Positions 1 to 7,466 of a stretch of 8,762 nucleotides of DNA are shown one piece after another (position 1 is the first letter of the stretch; each line of letters starts with the position of its first letter). The translations under genes were made by a program, and so were the position numbers. The stretch is from an uncultured Prevotellaceae bacterium (GTDB lineage: Bacteria; Bacteroidota; Bacteroidia; Bacteroidales; Bacteroidaceae), in assembly GCA_937892315.1 (NCBI GenBank), contig CALAVF010000369.1, forward strand, positions 1 to 8,762, given 5' to 3'. The notes beneath the pieces are model-generated. The model was not told the DNA's origin and ran no database searches. It was given only the letters and a program-made list of their open reading frames with translations.

Positions 1-159
1 GAGGCTGCTCCATTGTGTGCCAGCGGCATCGCTGGCCAGAAAGAGAGTATCATTGAGGATGTGCTGTTCGGCGGCGTTGATGAAGTCGGTGCTGTCGACC
101 CGAGTGCCCCCATGCGTAACATTCTGGACAAGGACGACAAGTTTGGCGATCTTTGGTAA
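1..159 (+). CDS. C-terminal end of an unidentified protein (partial)
   Basis: Reading frame 1 is open from the window edge to a TAA at 157-159 and gives the last 52 residues of a protein whose start lies outside. The segment is soluble-looking and ends in an acidic/basic tail, with DKDDKFGDLW as the last ten residues. About half of its codons begin with G, as expected of a coding frame. I do not recognise the family, and no catalytic motif or membrane segment is visible. The gene converges on ispF, with a long stem-loop between the two stops. The exactly antisense frame is also open here and reads plausibly, but it has no start codon and is closed by a stop at 175-177, so the plus strand is preferred. 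Frame 2 is open too but reads as a shadow, rich in Arg, Cys and Ser. Confidence 0.55.
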   Translation, partial: EAAPLCASGIAGQKESIIEDVLFGGVDEVGAVDPSAPMRNILDKDDKFGDLW

Positions 160-163
160 ATAA

Positions 164-266
164 CCCCTACGTCGTTACCTCGATGCGTATCAATTCGTGT
201 ACGGGATTTGAAATCATACAACACCCGTGCATGAATTGATACGTGTCGAGGTAATGTTATCAGGGG
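164..266 (+). repeat. Long imperfect inverted repeat (stem-loop) between convergent genes
   Basis: Positions 173-205 pair with 224-256 to form a continuous 33-bp stem around an 18-nt loop (206-223). Five pairs are not Watson-Crick: 174/255, 184/245, 185/244, 197/232 and 200/229. All five are G-T, meaning G-U wobbles in a plus-strand RNA but A-C mismatches in a minus-strand RNA. A further 5-bp stem (CCCCT at 164-168 with AGGGG at 262-266) closes the structure outside a small internal loop. The repeat starts a few bases after the stop at 157-159 and ends 28 nt before the ispF stop on the other strand. It may act as a two-way transcription barrier or 3'-end stabiliser, or it may be a copy of a dispersed palindromic element. 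No T-run follows it on either strand, so it is not a textbook intrinsic terminator. The structure is read directly; its role is not known. Confidence 0.85.
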
Positions 267-294
267 AGAATGTGAATTGTCGTTTGGGGGAATG

Positions 295-777
295 TCAAGA
301 CTTCTCCAACAGCACTACGGCGTAGGCACTGATGCCTTCTTCGCGGCCGGTGAAGCCGAGTTTTTCGGTGGTGGTGGCTTTGATGGAGATGTCGTCTGTG
401 TCGATGCCCATCACGTCGGCAAGGGTTTGCTGCATCTGGGGGATGTGGGGATTGAGTTTGGGGCGTTCGGCACAGATGGTGGCATCGATGTTGCCAACGG
501 TGTAGCCTCGGGTGGCTACGATGTCGAGGGTCTTGCGAAGCAGAATCTTGGAGTCGATATTCTCAAACTCGTTGCCTTTCTTGGGGGGAAAATGATAGCC
601 GATGTCACGCATGTTGGCGGCTCCGAGGATGGCGTCGCAGATGGCATGGATAAGCACATCGGCATCGGAGTGTCCGAGGAGTCCAAGGGTGTGGTCGAGT
701 TTGATGCCGCCGAGATAGAGGGGGCGGTCAGGCACGAGTTGGTGGACGTCGTAGCCAAATCCTACACGAATTTTCAT
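295..777 (-). CDS. ispF: 2-C-methyl-D-erythritol 2,4-cyclodiphosphate synthase
   Basis: IspF converts 4-diphosphocytidyl-2-C-methyl-D-erythritol 2-phosphate into 2-C-methyl-D-erythritol 2,4-cyclodiphosphate with release of CMP, in the MEP pathway of isoprenoid synthesis, in the cytoplasm. The 160-residue length is normal for the family and the protein looks complete. The N-terminal GFGYDVHQL (6-14) supplies the metal ligands D10 and H12. GHSDADVLIHAICDA (35-49) supplies the third ligand, H44. TTEKLGFTGREEG (136-148) is the family's signature loop near the CMP site. Family members are trimers with active sites at subunit interfaces. The start is the ATG at 777-775, whose A is also the last base of the porV stop (TAATG), so translation is probably coupled to porV. 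It is the last gene of the operon and ends facing the stem-loop. dxr, another enzyme of the same pathway, is the first gene. Confidence 0.97.
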   Translation of the reverse strand: MKIRVGFGYDVHQLVPDRPLYLGGIKLDHTLGLLGHSDADVLIHAICDAILGAANMRDIGYHFPPKKGNEFENIDSKILLRKTLDIVATRGYTVGNIDATICAERPKLNPHIPQMQQTLADVMGIDTDDISIKATTTEKLGFTGREEGISAYAVVLLEKS

Positions 778-2003
778 TATCTTCTGCGTTTACCAGATTT
801 GCGACCCAGAAGGTCGTTGATGCCGTCCATATCGAAGGCAAGAGAGAAACGAAGGGTTTGGTCGAGTGGGTTGGTTTGGGCGGTTGAGATGACGTAGCCA
901 GCATCGATGGAGAATACGTTCATCTTGAAGCCTGCACCAACGGTGAAGTACTTCCGGTTACCCTTGTTGGGATGCTCGTAGTGATAACCTGCACGGACGA
1001 AGAATTGGTTGTTGTAGGCATATTCGAGACCTACGCTCCACTGGATTTCCTGCAACTCTTCCTTGGCTCCGTTGGGGGCATCGTGGAAGGATTTGAAGAT
1101 GCCCGAGATGGGGGAGATGTTGTAGTAGCCTTCACCTTCGAGCCATGTGCGGTAGTCGGAATAGTTCTGCTCGTAGTCGCTTGCCTCACCGCCTTCGGTT
1201 TCAATCATGTGCTCTACGTATTGTTCCATCGTTGGACGTGTCGGAACGAGCAGTTTGTTGGCATCGGCAGCGATGGTGAGGGTGTTGTATTCGTCGAAGG
1301 GAACGAGCAGCGAGAGTCCGAAACGCATGTTGGTCGGGATGAACTCGGAGGTGTTGCCGTCGTCGTAGGAAATCTTTGAACCGATGTTGCTGATATTGAG
1401 ACCCCAACCCAACTGGCTCTCATGGCCGCCAAGGTTCAGGTAGCCATTGTGATAGAGGGCGATGTCGGCAGCAAAGGCTGAACCAGGAGTGGTTTCATCG
1501 TCAGCCTTGAAAGCCAAGTCTGAATAGATATAGCGGAGTGCCACACCTGCCGAGAAGGTTTCGGAGAGCATACGTGAATATGCCAAATCGACTGCCATTT
1601 CGTATGGCTTGATGGTCAGGCCGTCGGCATCCAGCACCTCGACTTCACCCAGCGAGAAATAGCGGAGTGAGGCGGAGAGGGCATCGTAATCGCCCAGACG
1701 GTAATAGCCTGTGATGTTGGCGAGGTCGATGTCGCTGGTCAGTTGACGCAACCAGGGTGTGTAGTTGAGTGAGATGCCTGCACGGCTGAGGCAGAAGGGG
1801 TACTTGGCGGGGTTCCAGTACTGCGAGTTCACGTCAGGGTCGGTTGCAGCACCGACGTCACCAAGACCGCCGGCACGGGCATCGGGGGCAATGGCGAGAG
1901 AGTTGACGCCATAGTAAATAGGGTTGAGTTGGTTCTTCACGTCCTGTGCGTTGACAGTGAGGAAGAACGAACAGCATGTCAGTATGAATAAGATTTTCTT
2001 CAT
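777..2003 (-). CDS. porV: Type IX secretion system outer-membrane protein PorV (LptO)
   Basis: PorV is an outer-membrane beta-barrel of the FadL type. In the T9SS it receives cargo emerging from the SprA translocon, carries it by binding its C-terminal domain, and delivers it to the attachment complex with the sortase PorU. The 408 residues begin with a signal peptide (about 1-19) likely cut at VNA-Q20. The mature N-terminus carries the family signature: PDARAGGLGD at 40-49, then DPDVNSQYWNPAKY at about 56-69. The rest alternates in barrel fashion, and the stretches SGIFKSF and YYNISP, EIQWSVGLEY and NNQFFVRAGYHYE (about residues 290-345) match the PorV type. A segment rich in Glu, Asp and Tyr around 255-292 is probably a surface loop. 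An unusual strongly basic tail (GRKSGKRRR) follows the last predicted strand. It lies 48 nt downstream of porU and overlaps ispF by one base. An AGAGGA sequence lies 18 nt before the ATG, too far for a convincing ribosome-binding site. Confidence 0.94.
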   Translation of the reverse strand: MKKILFILTCCSFFLTVNAQDVKNQLNPIYYGVNSLAIAPDARAGGLGDVGAATDPDVNSQYWNPAKYPFCLSRAGISLNYTPWLRQLTSDIDLANITGYYRLGDYDALSASLRYFSLGEVEVLDADGLTIKPYEMAVDLAYSRMLSETFSAGVALRYIYSDLAFKADDETTPGSAFAADIALYHNGYLNLGGHESQLGWGLNISNIGSKISYDDGNTSEFIPTNMRFGLSLLVPFDEYNTLTIAADANKLLVPTRPTMEQYVEHMIETEGGEASDYEQNYSDYRTWLEGEGYYNISPISGIFKSFHDAPNGAKEELQEIQWSVGLEYAYNNQFFVRAGYHYEHPNKGNRKYFTVGAGFKMNVFSIDAGYVISTAQTNPLDQTLRFSLAFDMDGINDLLGRKSGKRRR

Positions 2004-2051
2004 GTGTCGCTTTTTGTTTGTTCCTCTAATAGAAACGAAATGCAGGTGTCT

Positions 2052-5000
2052 TTATTGTGTGACGATGAATTTTTCTGACCTTGTAGATACCGTACTTGTG
2101 GGTGAAGTGAGGCGGATGCGGCGGACATAGATGCCCTTTGGCAGCGATGCTCCTTGGTCTTTGCTGAGTAGAAGACGACCTGCCATGTCGAAGATGTCCA
2201 CTTCTTCTTCCATACCTTCCACCACTTGGAAGTGGATGGTTGTCTCGCCCATGTTGTTCAGGGTGTCGAAGGCACGGATGGTCAGCGTGTGGATGCCGGC
2301 AGGAAGGGTGGGGAAGGTGTAGGTGATATTGCCCGAACGATAATCTCCCACCGACTGGTTGTAATAACTGTTGAGCGTGTAGGTCGTTGACTCGTTGCCG
2401 TCGATGATGGCGACGATGTCGTGTCCAAGTCCGCTGCCCGACGTGTTGATGCCGCTTTCGTCGTACAGGCTGATGTAGAGCGTGGGCGTCTCGTTGGTGA
2501 TGCCTCCATCGGCAAAGTGGCTGTCGTTGAGGTATGCCTTGATGTCTGGTCCAATGGTGTCGGTTCGTTCTTCGTCGGACGTGCCGCCTACGAGGAAGTC
2601 CTCAAATCGTCCGTTTGCCTCGATGGTTTTGGCTTCGTTGATGGCATAGAGGGTGATGAGTCCTGCCTCGTCAGAATAGTTGATGTCAAGCGGCACAGGG
2701 AACGTGAACTTGAATGTGCCTGCCGACACGGAGTCTGTGCCTGCATAGAGGGTACGAGTGCGGTCGTTATATTCGAAAGGAGAAACATCTTCCCCTGCGT
2801 TGTTCTTGCAGACGATGTGCTCTTCGCTGTCATACACAGTGGGGGAGATGATGCCATTGAAATCTGTGGCAGGATTCCCCTCGGTGTTTACGATGTGACC
2901 TTCCACCGTAACAATCTCACCTGCCGAGATGGTTGGCAGATTGCTGCTGTCGATGTCTTTCCCATTCAGTTTGTCAATCTTCACCTTGTACGTCTGTCCG
3001 GCAAGTGTGATGGCAGGGTCGCCCAACAGGATGAAGTGTACCTTGTTGATGGTATCGTTCTTTGTGTAGTTCTTCTTCGAATTGAGAATGTCTGCCTTGG
3101 CTTGTGCCAGTGCCTCGCCGATGGTGTAGCGTTCGCCGTTATTCTTCATGCCAAGCACATGCGACATGAAATTGCGGTTGAGTATGCGGTTAGGAGCAGA
3201 ATAAACGGTACGAGCAGTACCTATGAAGCCCACCGCTCCACCCTGCTTGTTCAGGATGGCTTCACAGGCAAGGTTTTCGGTGTTCATGTCGAAGGGGGCA
3301 ACGTCACATGCGGCGGTGAGCCATAACGGCGGTCGGGGAGAAGCCCAGTTCTGGAAATCAACCGTCTTCAGAACCTGCTCGTGCGAGAGCGTATAGGCGG
3401 CTCCGTGACCTGTATAGTTCATGATGAGCGCACCTTCTTCCATCGTCTTGTTGATTTCGGCATAGGCATCGGGATAACTGTTCCCTGTGGCTGACTGCTG
3501 ACGGGTATAACTGTCCCAGTAGATACGCTTGTAATGGTAATCGGGGAAAAGATTTTTGGTGTTGGTCAGCACGTTCTCGGCATCCTCCATGTGGATGTTA
3601 TTATTGCCGTCATCACCCATCATGCAGATGGTGTTTCTCCACGCTCCTGCATTGTCGTTGTTGATGTAGGCAATCAGTTTGTCCACTACACCCTTTGCCT
3701 CACTGCTGGTTGATACGGGGATACGTCCCACACCACAGTCGGGTTGCTCTTTCAGTGGAGATACGCCCTTGCCATCTGCCAACAGGGTAAAGTACTCTTC
3801 GAGGACGTAGGAGTTGGTGTGTGACCAAGAATTATCTGACTCGTAGGCAAGTAGGTAGTCGTCCTGTGACTTTGAGGTCAAGCCACTGGTGACAAAGCGA
3901 TTGTCCCACAGGCAATTGCCAAAAAACAAAAGGTTCAAACTGCCCTTTTGGGTACCAGTTAGTGGAGAGGATGTGTATTGTTTGTCATAAAGCATTTTCA
4001 TCAGACGACGGTACGCTGTGGCATCGGGTGTGCCAGAAGAGAACTCATTGTACACCTTGTCGGCTTCCACCACGGCACATTTAATGCCATCTTTCTCCGT
4101 GTGAGCGTCAGCCAAACGTTGTGCCTGTGCCGTCAATTTCCCATTGGCGGGCACAATGATGAGCAGGTTGATGCTGTCGAGGGCATGAAGGTCTTGATTC
4201 TCCACGATGCCCACCGTTTCAGGAGAGGGAAAAGTCGCCGTCGTGTTGATTGCGACAAATTTGCTTTTCAGTTTATCTGCTATTTGTGTCTGCACATAAT
4301 AGGTGCTGCCAGACAAGGTTCCCGTTAGTTCGCACGTTTCTGCGGGAGAGGTCACATTCCAGACGCTGACGTTGCTGTTGGCTCCTTGCAAGGCAAACGT
4401 GTGTTGTGTCTGATACCCCACATTGTCTTGGAACGCCAAAAAGTTCTTGCCCTCCACAGACAATTGGGCGGGATAACTTGCACAGATGTAGTCGAGATGA
4501 CCCGTCACGCCTGAAGTGCGAGTGTGTTGTAGTGCCACGCTCATGGATGTGGCGTATTGGTCATATAGTGTGAAAGACTTGTTGCTGACGGATGCGTATT
4601 CATATTCTGCCAAAGCGGAGAACGAGAGTGTGCCCAGCACGTTGTCGCCCATTGTGACATTGAGAGAAGACGAACTGCTGCCTGCCGCACCAAATTTCAC
4701 CTCCAGGGTCACATCGCCGTTGCTTCTGTTCTCAAAGGCAAGATTATAGGTCTTTCGGGGTCCTGTCGAGTAATCGTAGGAATCGAAGAACGTCCTGCCG
4801 CAGTTGAGGAATGAGTATGCGTCTTCTTCCCACAGCGTGTGGGCATAGTAAGTGTCTTGCCCTGTCGTCTTGTCTGATTGGGCATCCACCTTGTCGAACG
4901 TGGCAGGAGTACCGCTTTCCGTCAAAAAATAATAAATGTACTTGGAATAGGGATTGTTCTTATGGCTATAAGCACTGGAGATATTCTTGCGAGTCCACAG

Positions 5001-5321
5001 CGTCGTTCCGCAAGAGTAGAACAGCAATGTGCCATCTGCCTTCCGATATAGTGGAATCTCTGTGAGGTCATCGCTGATCTCCTCGATGTATGCTTCTGGC
5101 AGCAGGGGCAGGTTGTAGCCATAGAGGCTCACATTGTTCGGATTGCTGAATCCCATATCTTTCAGCACCGTGCTGGTCAACTGATACACACCTTCATCCT
5201 TCACACGGATTTTCACCCATTTGCCCGTGGCAAGTTTCGAGTGTTCCGCATAACGAGACTGAGCACCAGCGGTCAATGCCAGTGCCGTTAATATGAATAA
5301 TGTGCATAGCCGTTTTATCAT
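2052..5321 (-). CDS. porU: Type IX secretion system sortase PorU (C25 gingipain-like cysteine peptidase)
   Basis: PorU is the cell-surface sortase of the T9SS. It cuts the C-terminal domain from secreted cargo and attaches cargo to A-LPS, and it sits in the attachment complex held by PorV. The protein has 1089 residues, somewhat shorter than the Porphyromonas gingivalis protein as I recall it. A signal peptide (about 1-20) ends AGA-Q21. The N-terminal half is beta-rich. The C25 peptidase domain runs roughly from 385 to 790. It includes VGRIPV, the catalytic histidine in NYTGHG (H639), the catalytic cysteine in LTAACDVAPFD (C672), GFIGTAR, and LLGDPAITL. An Ig-like region follows, ending in AGIHTLTIRAFDTLNNMG and FQVVEG (1031-1036). 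The last 53 residues resemble the end of a T9SS C-terminal domain (VDIFDMAGRLL, LPKGIY, SEKFIV) but look shortened. The start lies 8 nt after the preceding gene's stop; I see no strong ribosome-binding site. Both catalytic residues are present, so the enzyme is probably active. Confidence 0.95.
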   Translation of the reverse strand: MIKRLCTLFILTALALTAGAQSRYAEHSKLATGKWVKIRVKDEGVYQLTSTVLKDMGFSNPNNVSLYGYNLPLLPEAYIEEISDDLTEIPLYRKADGTLLFYSCGTTLWTRKNISSAYSHKNNPYSKYIYYFLTESGTPATFDKVDAQSDKTTGQDTYYAHTLWEEDAYSFLNCGRTFFDSYDYSTGPRKTYNLAFENRSNGDVTLEVKFGAAGSSSSSLNVTMGDNVLGTLSFSALAEYEYASVSNKSFTLYDQYATSMSVALQHTRTSGVTGHLDYICASYPAQLSVEGKNFLAFQDNVGYQTQHTFALQGANSNVSVWNVTSPAETCELTGTLSGSTYYVQTQIADKLKSKFVAINTTATFPSPETVGIVENQDLHALDSINLLIIVPANGKLTAQAQRLADAHTEKDGIKCAVVEADKVYNEFSSGTPDATAYRRLMKMLYDKQYTSSPLTGTQKGSLNLLFFGNCLWDNRFVTSGLTSKSQDDYLLAYESDNSWSHTNSYVLEEYFTLLADGKGVSPLKEQPDCGVGRIPVSTSSEAKGVVDKLIAYINNDNAGAWRNTICMMGDDGNNNIHMEDAENVLTNTKNLFPDYHYKRIYWDSYTRQQSATGNSYPDAYAEINKTMEEGALIMNYTGHGAAYTLSHEQVLKTVDFQNWASPRPPLWLTAACDVAPFDMNTENLACEAILNKQGGAVGFIGTARTVYSAPNRILNRNFMSHVLGMKNNGERYTIGEALAQAKADILNSKKNYTKNDTINKVHFILLGDPAITLAGQTYKVKIDKLNGKDIDSSNLPTISAGEIVTVEGHIVNTEGNPATDFNGIISPTVYDSEEHIVCKNNAGEDVSPFEYNDRTRTLYAGTDSVSAGTFKFTFPVPLDINYSDEAGLITLYAINEAKTIEANGRFEDFLVGGTSDEERTDTIGPDIKAYLNDSHFADGGITNETPTLYISLYDESGINTSGSGLGHDIVAIIDGNESTTYTLNSYYNQSVGDYRSGNITYTFPTLPAGIHTLTIRAFDTLNNMGETTIHFQVVEGMEEEVDIFDMAGRLLLSKDQGASLPKGIYVRRIRLTSPTSTVSTRSEKFIVTQ

Positions 5322-5329
5322 CGATGATT

Positions 5330-5962
5330 CTATTTAATTCTTAAATCCAGCAATTTCCTGTCGCCAATATAAGCCTCCAACTTGTCCCCCTCCTTCACGG
5401 AGCCAATTCCCATGGGAGTACCAGTGAAGATGAGGTCGCCCGTTTTGAGTGTGAAGAACCGTGAGGCATAGGCAATGATGTGGTCGATCGTGTGAATCAT
5501 GTCAGCCGTATGCCCAGTCTGCCGACGTTCTCCGTTCATGTCCATGTGAAAATGGATATCTTGTACATTACACCCCAGTTCCTCCTTCGTGATGAACTTT
5601 CCCAGTGCGGCACTGCCGTCAAAACCTTTGCAACACTCCCACGGCATTCCTTTCTCTCGCAGCGACTTTTGGAGGTCGCGGGCTGTGAAGTCGATGCCTA
5701 CGGTCAGTTCGTTGTAGTAGCGATGGGCAAACCGTTCGCTGATGTCCTTGCCCACATGGGCAATCTTCACCACGATTTCTGTCTCGTAGTCGAATCGCTC
5801 TGCAAAATCTGGCACAAAGAAAGGCTTTCCTGGCTGGATGATGCTCGAGTCGAACTTCGAGAACAAGACGGGCTCTGTCTTTAATAACGAATTTTTTTCT
5901 TCTTTAGTATGTAATTCGTCGATATGTTTGGCATAGTTCATGCCCACAGCCAATATCTTCAT
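5330..5962 (-). CDS. Fumarylacetoacetate hydrolase (FAH) family protein, acylpyruvase-like
   Basis: This 210-residue protein is a single FAH domain of the short FAHD1/YcgM type. Relatives hydrolyse acylpyruvates or decarboxylate oxaloacetate with a bound divalent metal, in the cytoplasm. The N-terminal GMNYAKHIDEL (7-17) is the usual opening motif. The metal ligands are visible as E60 and E62 in DYETEIVV and D91 in GIDFTARDLQ. The conserved lysine is K112 in CCKGFDGSAALG, and FTGTPMGIG near the C-terminus closes the active site. The length is normal and nothing appears missing. The exact substrate cannot be told from sequence. The start ATG at 5962-5960 follows the rseP stop by 7 nt and is preceded by AAGAAGG at a good distance for a ribosome-binding site, unusual in this operon. 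From memory, a FAH-family gene also lies next to porU in Porphyromonas gingivalis, so the pairing may be old. A role in secretion is not established. Confidence 0.93.
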   Translation of the reverse strand: MKILAVGMNYAKHIDELHTKEEKNSLLKTEPVLFSKFDSSIIQPGKPFFVPDFAERFDYETEIVVKIAHVGKDISERFAHRYYNELTVGIDFTARDLQKSLREKGMPWECCKGFDGSAALGKFITKEELGCNVQDIHFHMDMNGERRQTGHTADMIHTIDHIIAYASRFFTLKTGDLIFTGTPMGIGSVKEGDKLEAYIGDRKLLDLRIK

Positions 5963-5969
5963 CGCCTTC

Positions 5970-7445
5970 TTATAGTCCGAAAAGTCTTAATACGTCGTTC
6001 AATTGTGCCAGTACCATGATGGCAAGCAGAATGTACATGCCGAAATATTGCACCACCAACAGGAAGTTGTCGTTCAGACGTTTGCGGGTAATCAGTTCAA
6101 ACAGGGCGAACAAGGCGTGACCGCCGTCGAGTGCAGGGATGGGCAGCACGTTCATGAAGCCCAGTACGATAGACAGGAAAGCCGTCAGCAGCCAGAATTT
6201 CTGCCAGTTCCAAACATCAGGGAATATTTTGCCGATGCTGATGAAACCGCCCACCTGACGTGCACCCTTCTTTGTGAAGATGTACTTCATCTGGTCAACA
6301 TAACTCTTCAGCGTCTCGATGCCATATTTTACACCAGCAGGGAATGACTCAAAGAATCCGTAAGTTTTCGTTGTGATGTGATTCTGATAGGGGATGACAG
6401 GAGCGAAGCCGAGCAAGAATTCTGGTGTCAAGGTCACTTTCTTCGTCACCGAGTCGTTGATGACCATCGTGATTTGCCGGGCTTTCAGGCTGTCTCCAAA
6501 ATTTGCATCCTCAGGCAACGCCTTCTGCAAGGCGATGAGGCTGTTTTGGAAGTCGTTGAAGTCCTCTACCTCGATGCCGTTCACCGAGTTGATTTTGTCC
6601 GTTTTCTTCAGCCCCATCTCCTCTGCAGGTGTGCCAGGCAAAATGCTGTCAATCACCAACGGAACACGCATGGCGGCATACATGGGCTGTTCAATCATGT
6701 CTAATAGCGACATCTCGGCAGGAAGAGCAATCACTTCTTTCTTCCCCTCACGCAGCACCGTCACCGTCTTGGCATTCGACATGTCTTGCAGGACTCCCGT
6801 GCTCCACGACTCCACCACCTCGTCATCCGTCTTGATAATGATGTCGCCGTCGCGGAAACCGTCTGCCTTTGCCTGTTCCGAGAACTTCATTCCATATGTC
6901 ATGTCTTCGCTCTTCACATAACTTTCACCCCATGTGAACAGCACCATCGCATAGATGACAAACGCCGTCAGAAAGTTTACCATGATGCCACCCAGCATGA
7001 TGATGAGACGCTGCCATGCAGGACGAGTGCGGAACTCCCATCTTTCGCCCTTCACTTCTTCGTTTCTGATGATGATATGTTTCATCAGTTGAGGCAACTG
7101 CTTCCAGAAACTCTTCTGGCTGTCGTCCTCGTTGAATGACGATTCATCCACCATGCCAGAGATTTTCACATAGCCACCCAACGGAATCCAGCCGATACCG
7201 TATTCCGTGCCTTCATACTCATATTCTCCGTTCTCCTTCTTCTTGGCAGGAGCCTTGCCTCTCAGCCGTCGCCACCAGTTGCTGTAGGTGCTGAACAAAC
7301 TGAATTTCCAGTCGAAAAACAAGTAGAACTTCTCTACTCTTACCTTAAAAATCTTTGCTGCCACATAGTGTCCCCCTTCGTGCAGTACTACCAGCAATGC
7401 CAGAGCCACAATCAGTTGCAACGCCTTAATGAGAAATGTTTCCAT
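5970..7445 (-). CDS. rseP: RIP metalloprotease RseP (site-2 protease, M50)
   Basis: RseP is an inner-membrane zinc protease that cuts transmembrane segments, classically releasing sigma factors from anti-sigma factors during envelope stress and also clearing signal-peptide remnants. The 491 residues start with a membrane segment holding the zinc motif HEGGH (H22, E23, H26). GIGWIPLGGYVKI (83-95) is the membrane-associated beta-loop of the family. A second membrane helix lies near 148-172. Two PDZ domains follow: a weaker one around 180-245 (GFRDGDIII) and a clear one around 262-340 (LPGTPAEEMGLKKTDKI). The third zinc ligand is D440 in the NVLPIPALDGGH motif, and a last helix lies near 466-487. 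Between the HExxH helix and the beta-loop there is a basic, Trp-rich stretch of about 25 residues more than in Escherichia coli RseP. It follows dxr by 21 nt, a pairing common in bacteria. No sigma or anti-sigma gene is in the window, so its substrate here is unknown. Confidence 0.96.
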   Translation of the reverse strand: METFLIKALQLIVALALLVVLHEGGHYVAAKIFKVRVEKFYLFFDWKFSLFSTYSNWWRRLRGKAPAKKKENGEYEYEGTEYGIGWIPLGGYVKISGMVDESSFNEDDSQKSFWKQLPQLMKHIIIRNEEVKGERWEFRTRPAWQRLIIMLGGIMVNFLTAFVIYAMVLFTWGESYVKSEDMTYGMKFSEQAKADGFRDGDIIIKTDDEVVESWSTGVLQDMSNAKTVTVLREGKKEVIALPAEMSLLDMIEQPMYAAMRVPLVIDSILPGTPAEEMGLKKTDKINSVNGIEVEDFNDFQNSLIALQKALPEDANFGDSLKARQITMVINDSVTKKVTLTPEFLLGFAPVIPYQNHITTKTYGFFESFPAGVKYGIETLKSYVDQMKYIFTKKGARQVGGFISIGKIFPDVWNWQKFWLLTAFLSIVLGFMNVLPIPALDGGHALFALFELITRKRLNDNFLLVVQYFGMYILLAIMVLAQLNDVLRLFGL

Positions 7446-7466
7446 CAGTCTTCAATACTTCAAATC

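Noticed and set aside
1..174. Open antisense frame at the left edge with a plausible-looking translation
   Set aside because: It is aligned codon for codon with the plus-strand gene, where such mirror frames often stay open. It has no start codon and is closed by a stop at 175-177.
164..266. Stem-loop as a standard intrinsic terminator
   Set aside because: The stem is far too long and neither side is followed by a T-run, so a plain rho-independent terminator is not supported, although a role in ending transcription remains possible.
277..897. 206-codon open frame on the plus strand
   Set aside because: It lies opposite ispF and the end of porV, is Gly-, Val- and Asp-rich without motifs, and is explained by the codon bias of the real genes.
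1970..2003. Possible lipobox in PorV (Cys-Cys at residues 10-11)
   Set aside because: The residues before Cys do not fit L-[AST]-[GA]-C, the hydrophobic core continues past it, and a standard cleavage site VNA-Q follows.
2421..3326. 301-codon open frame on the plus strand
   Set aside because: It is antisense to porU, which is fully supported by its catalytic motifs. The translation has no recognisable motif and no promoter precedes it.
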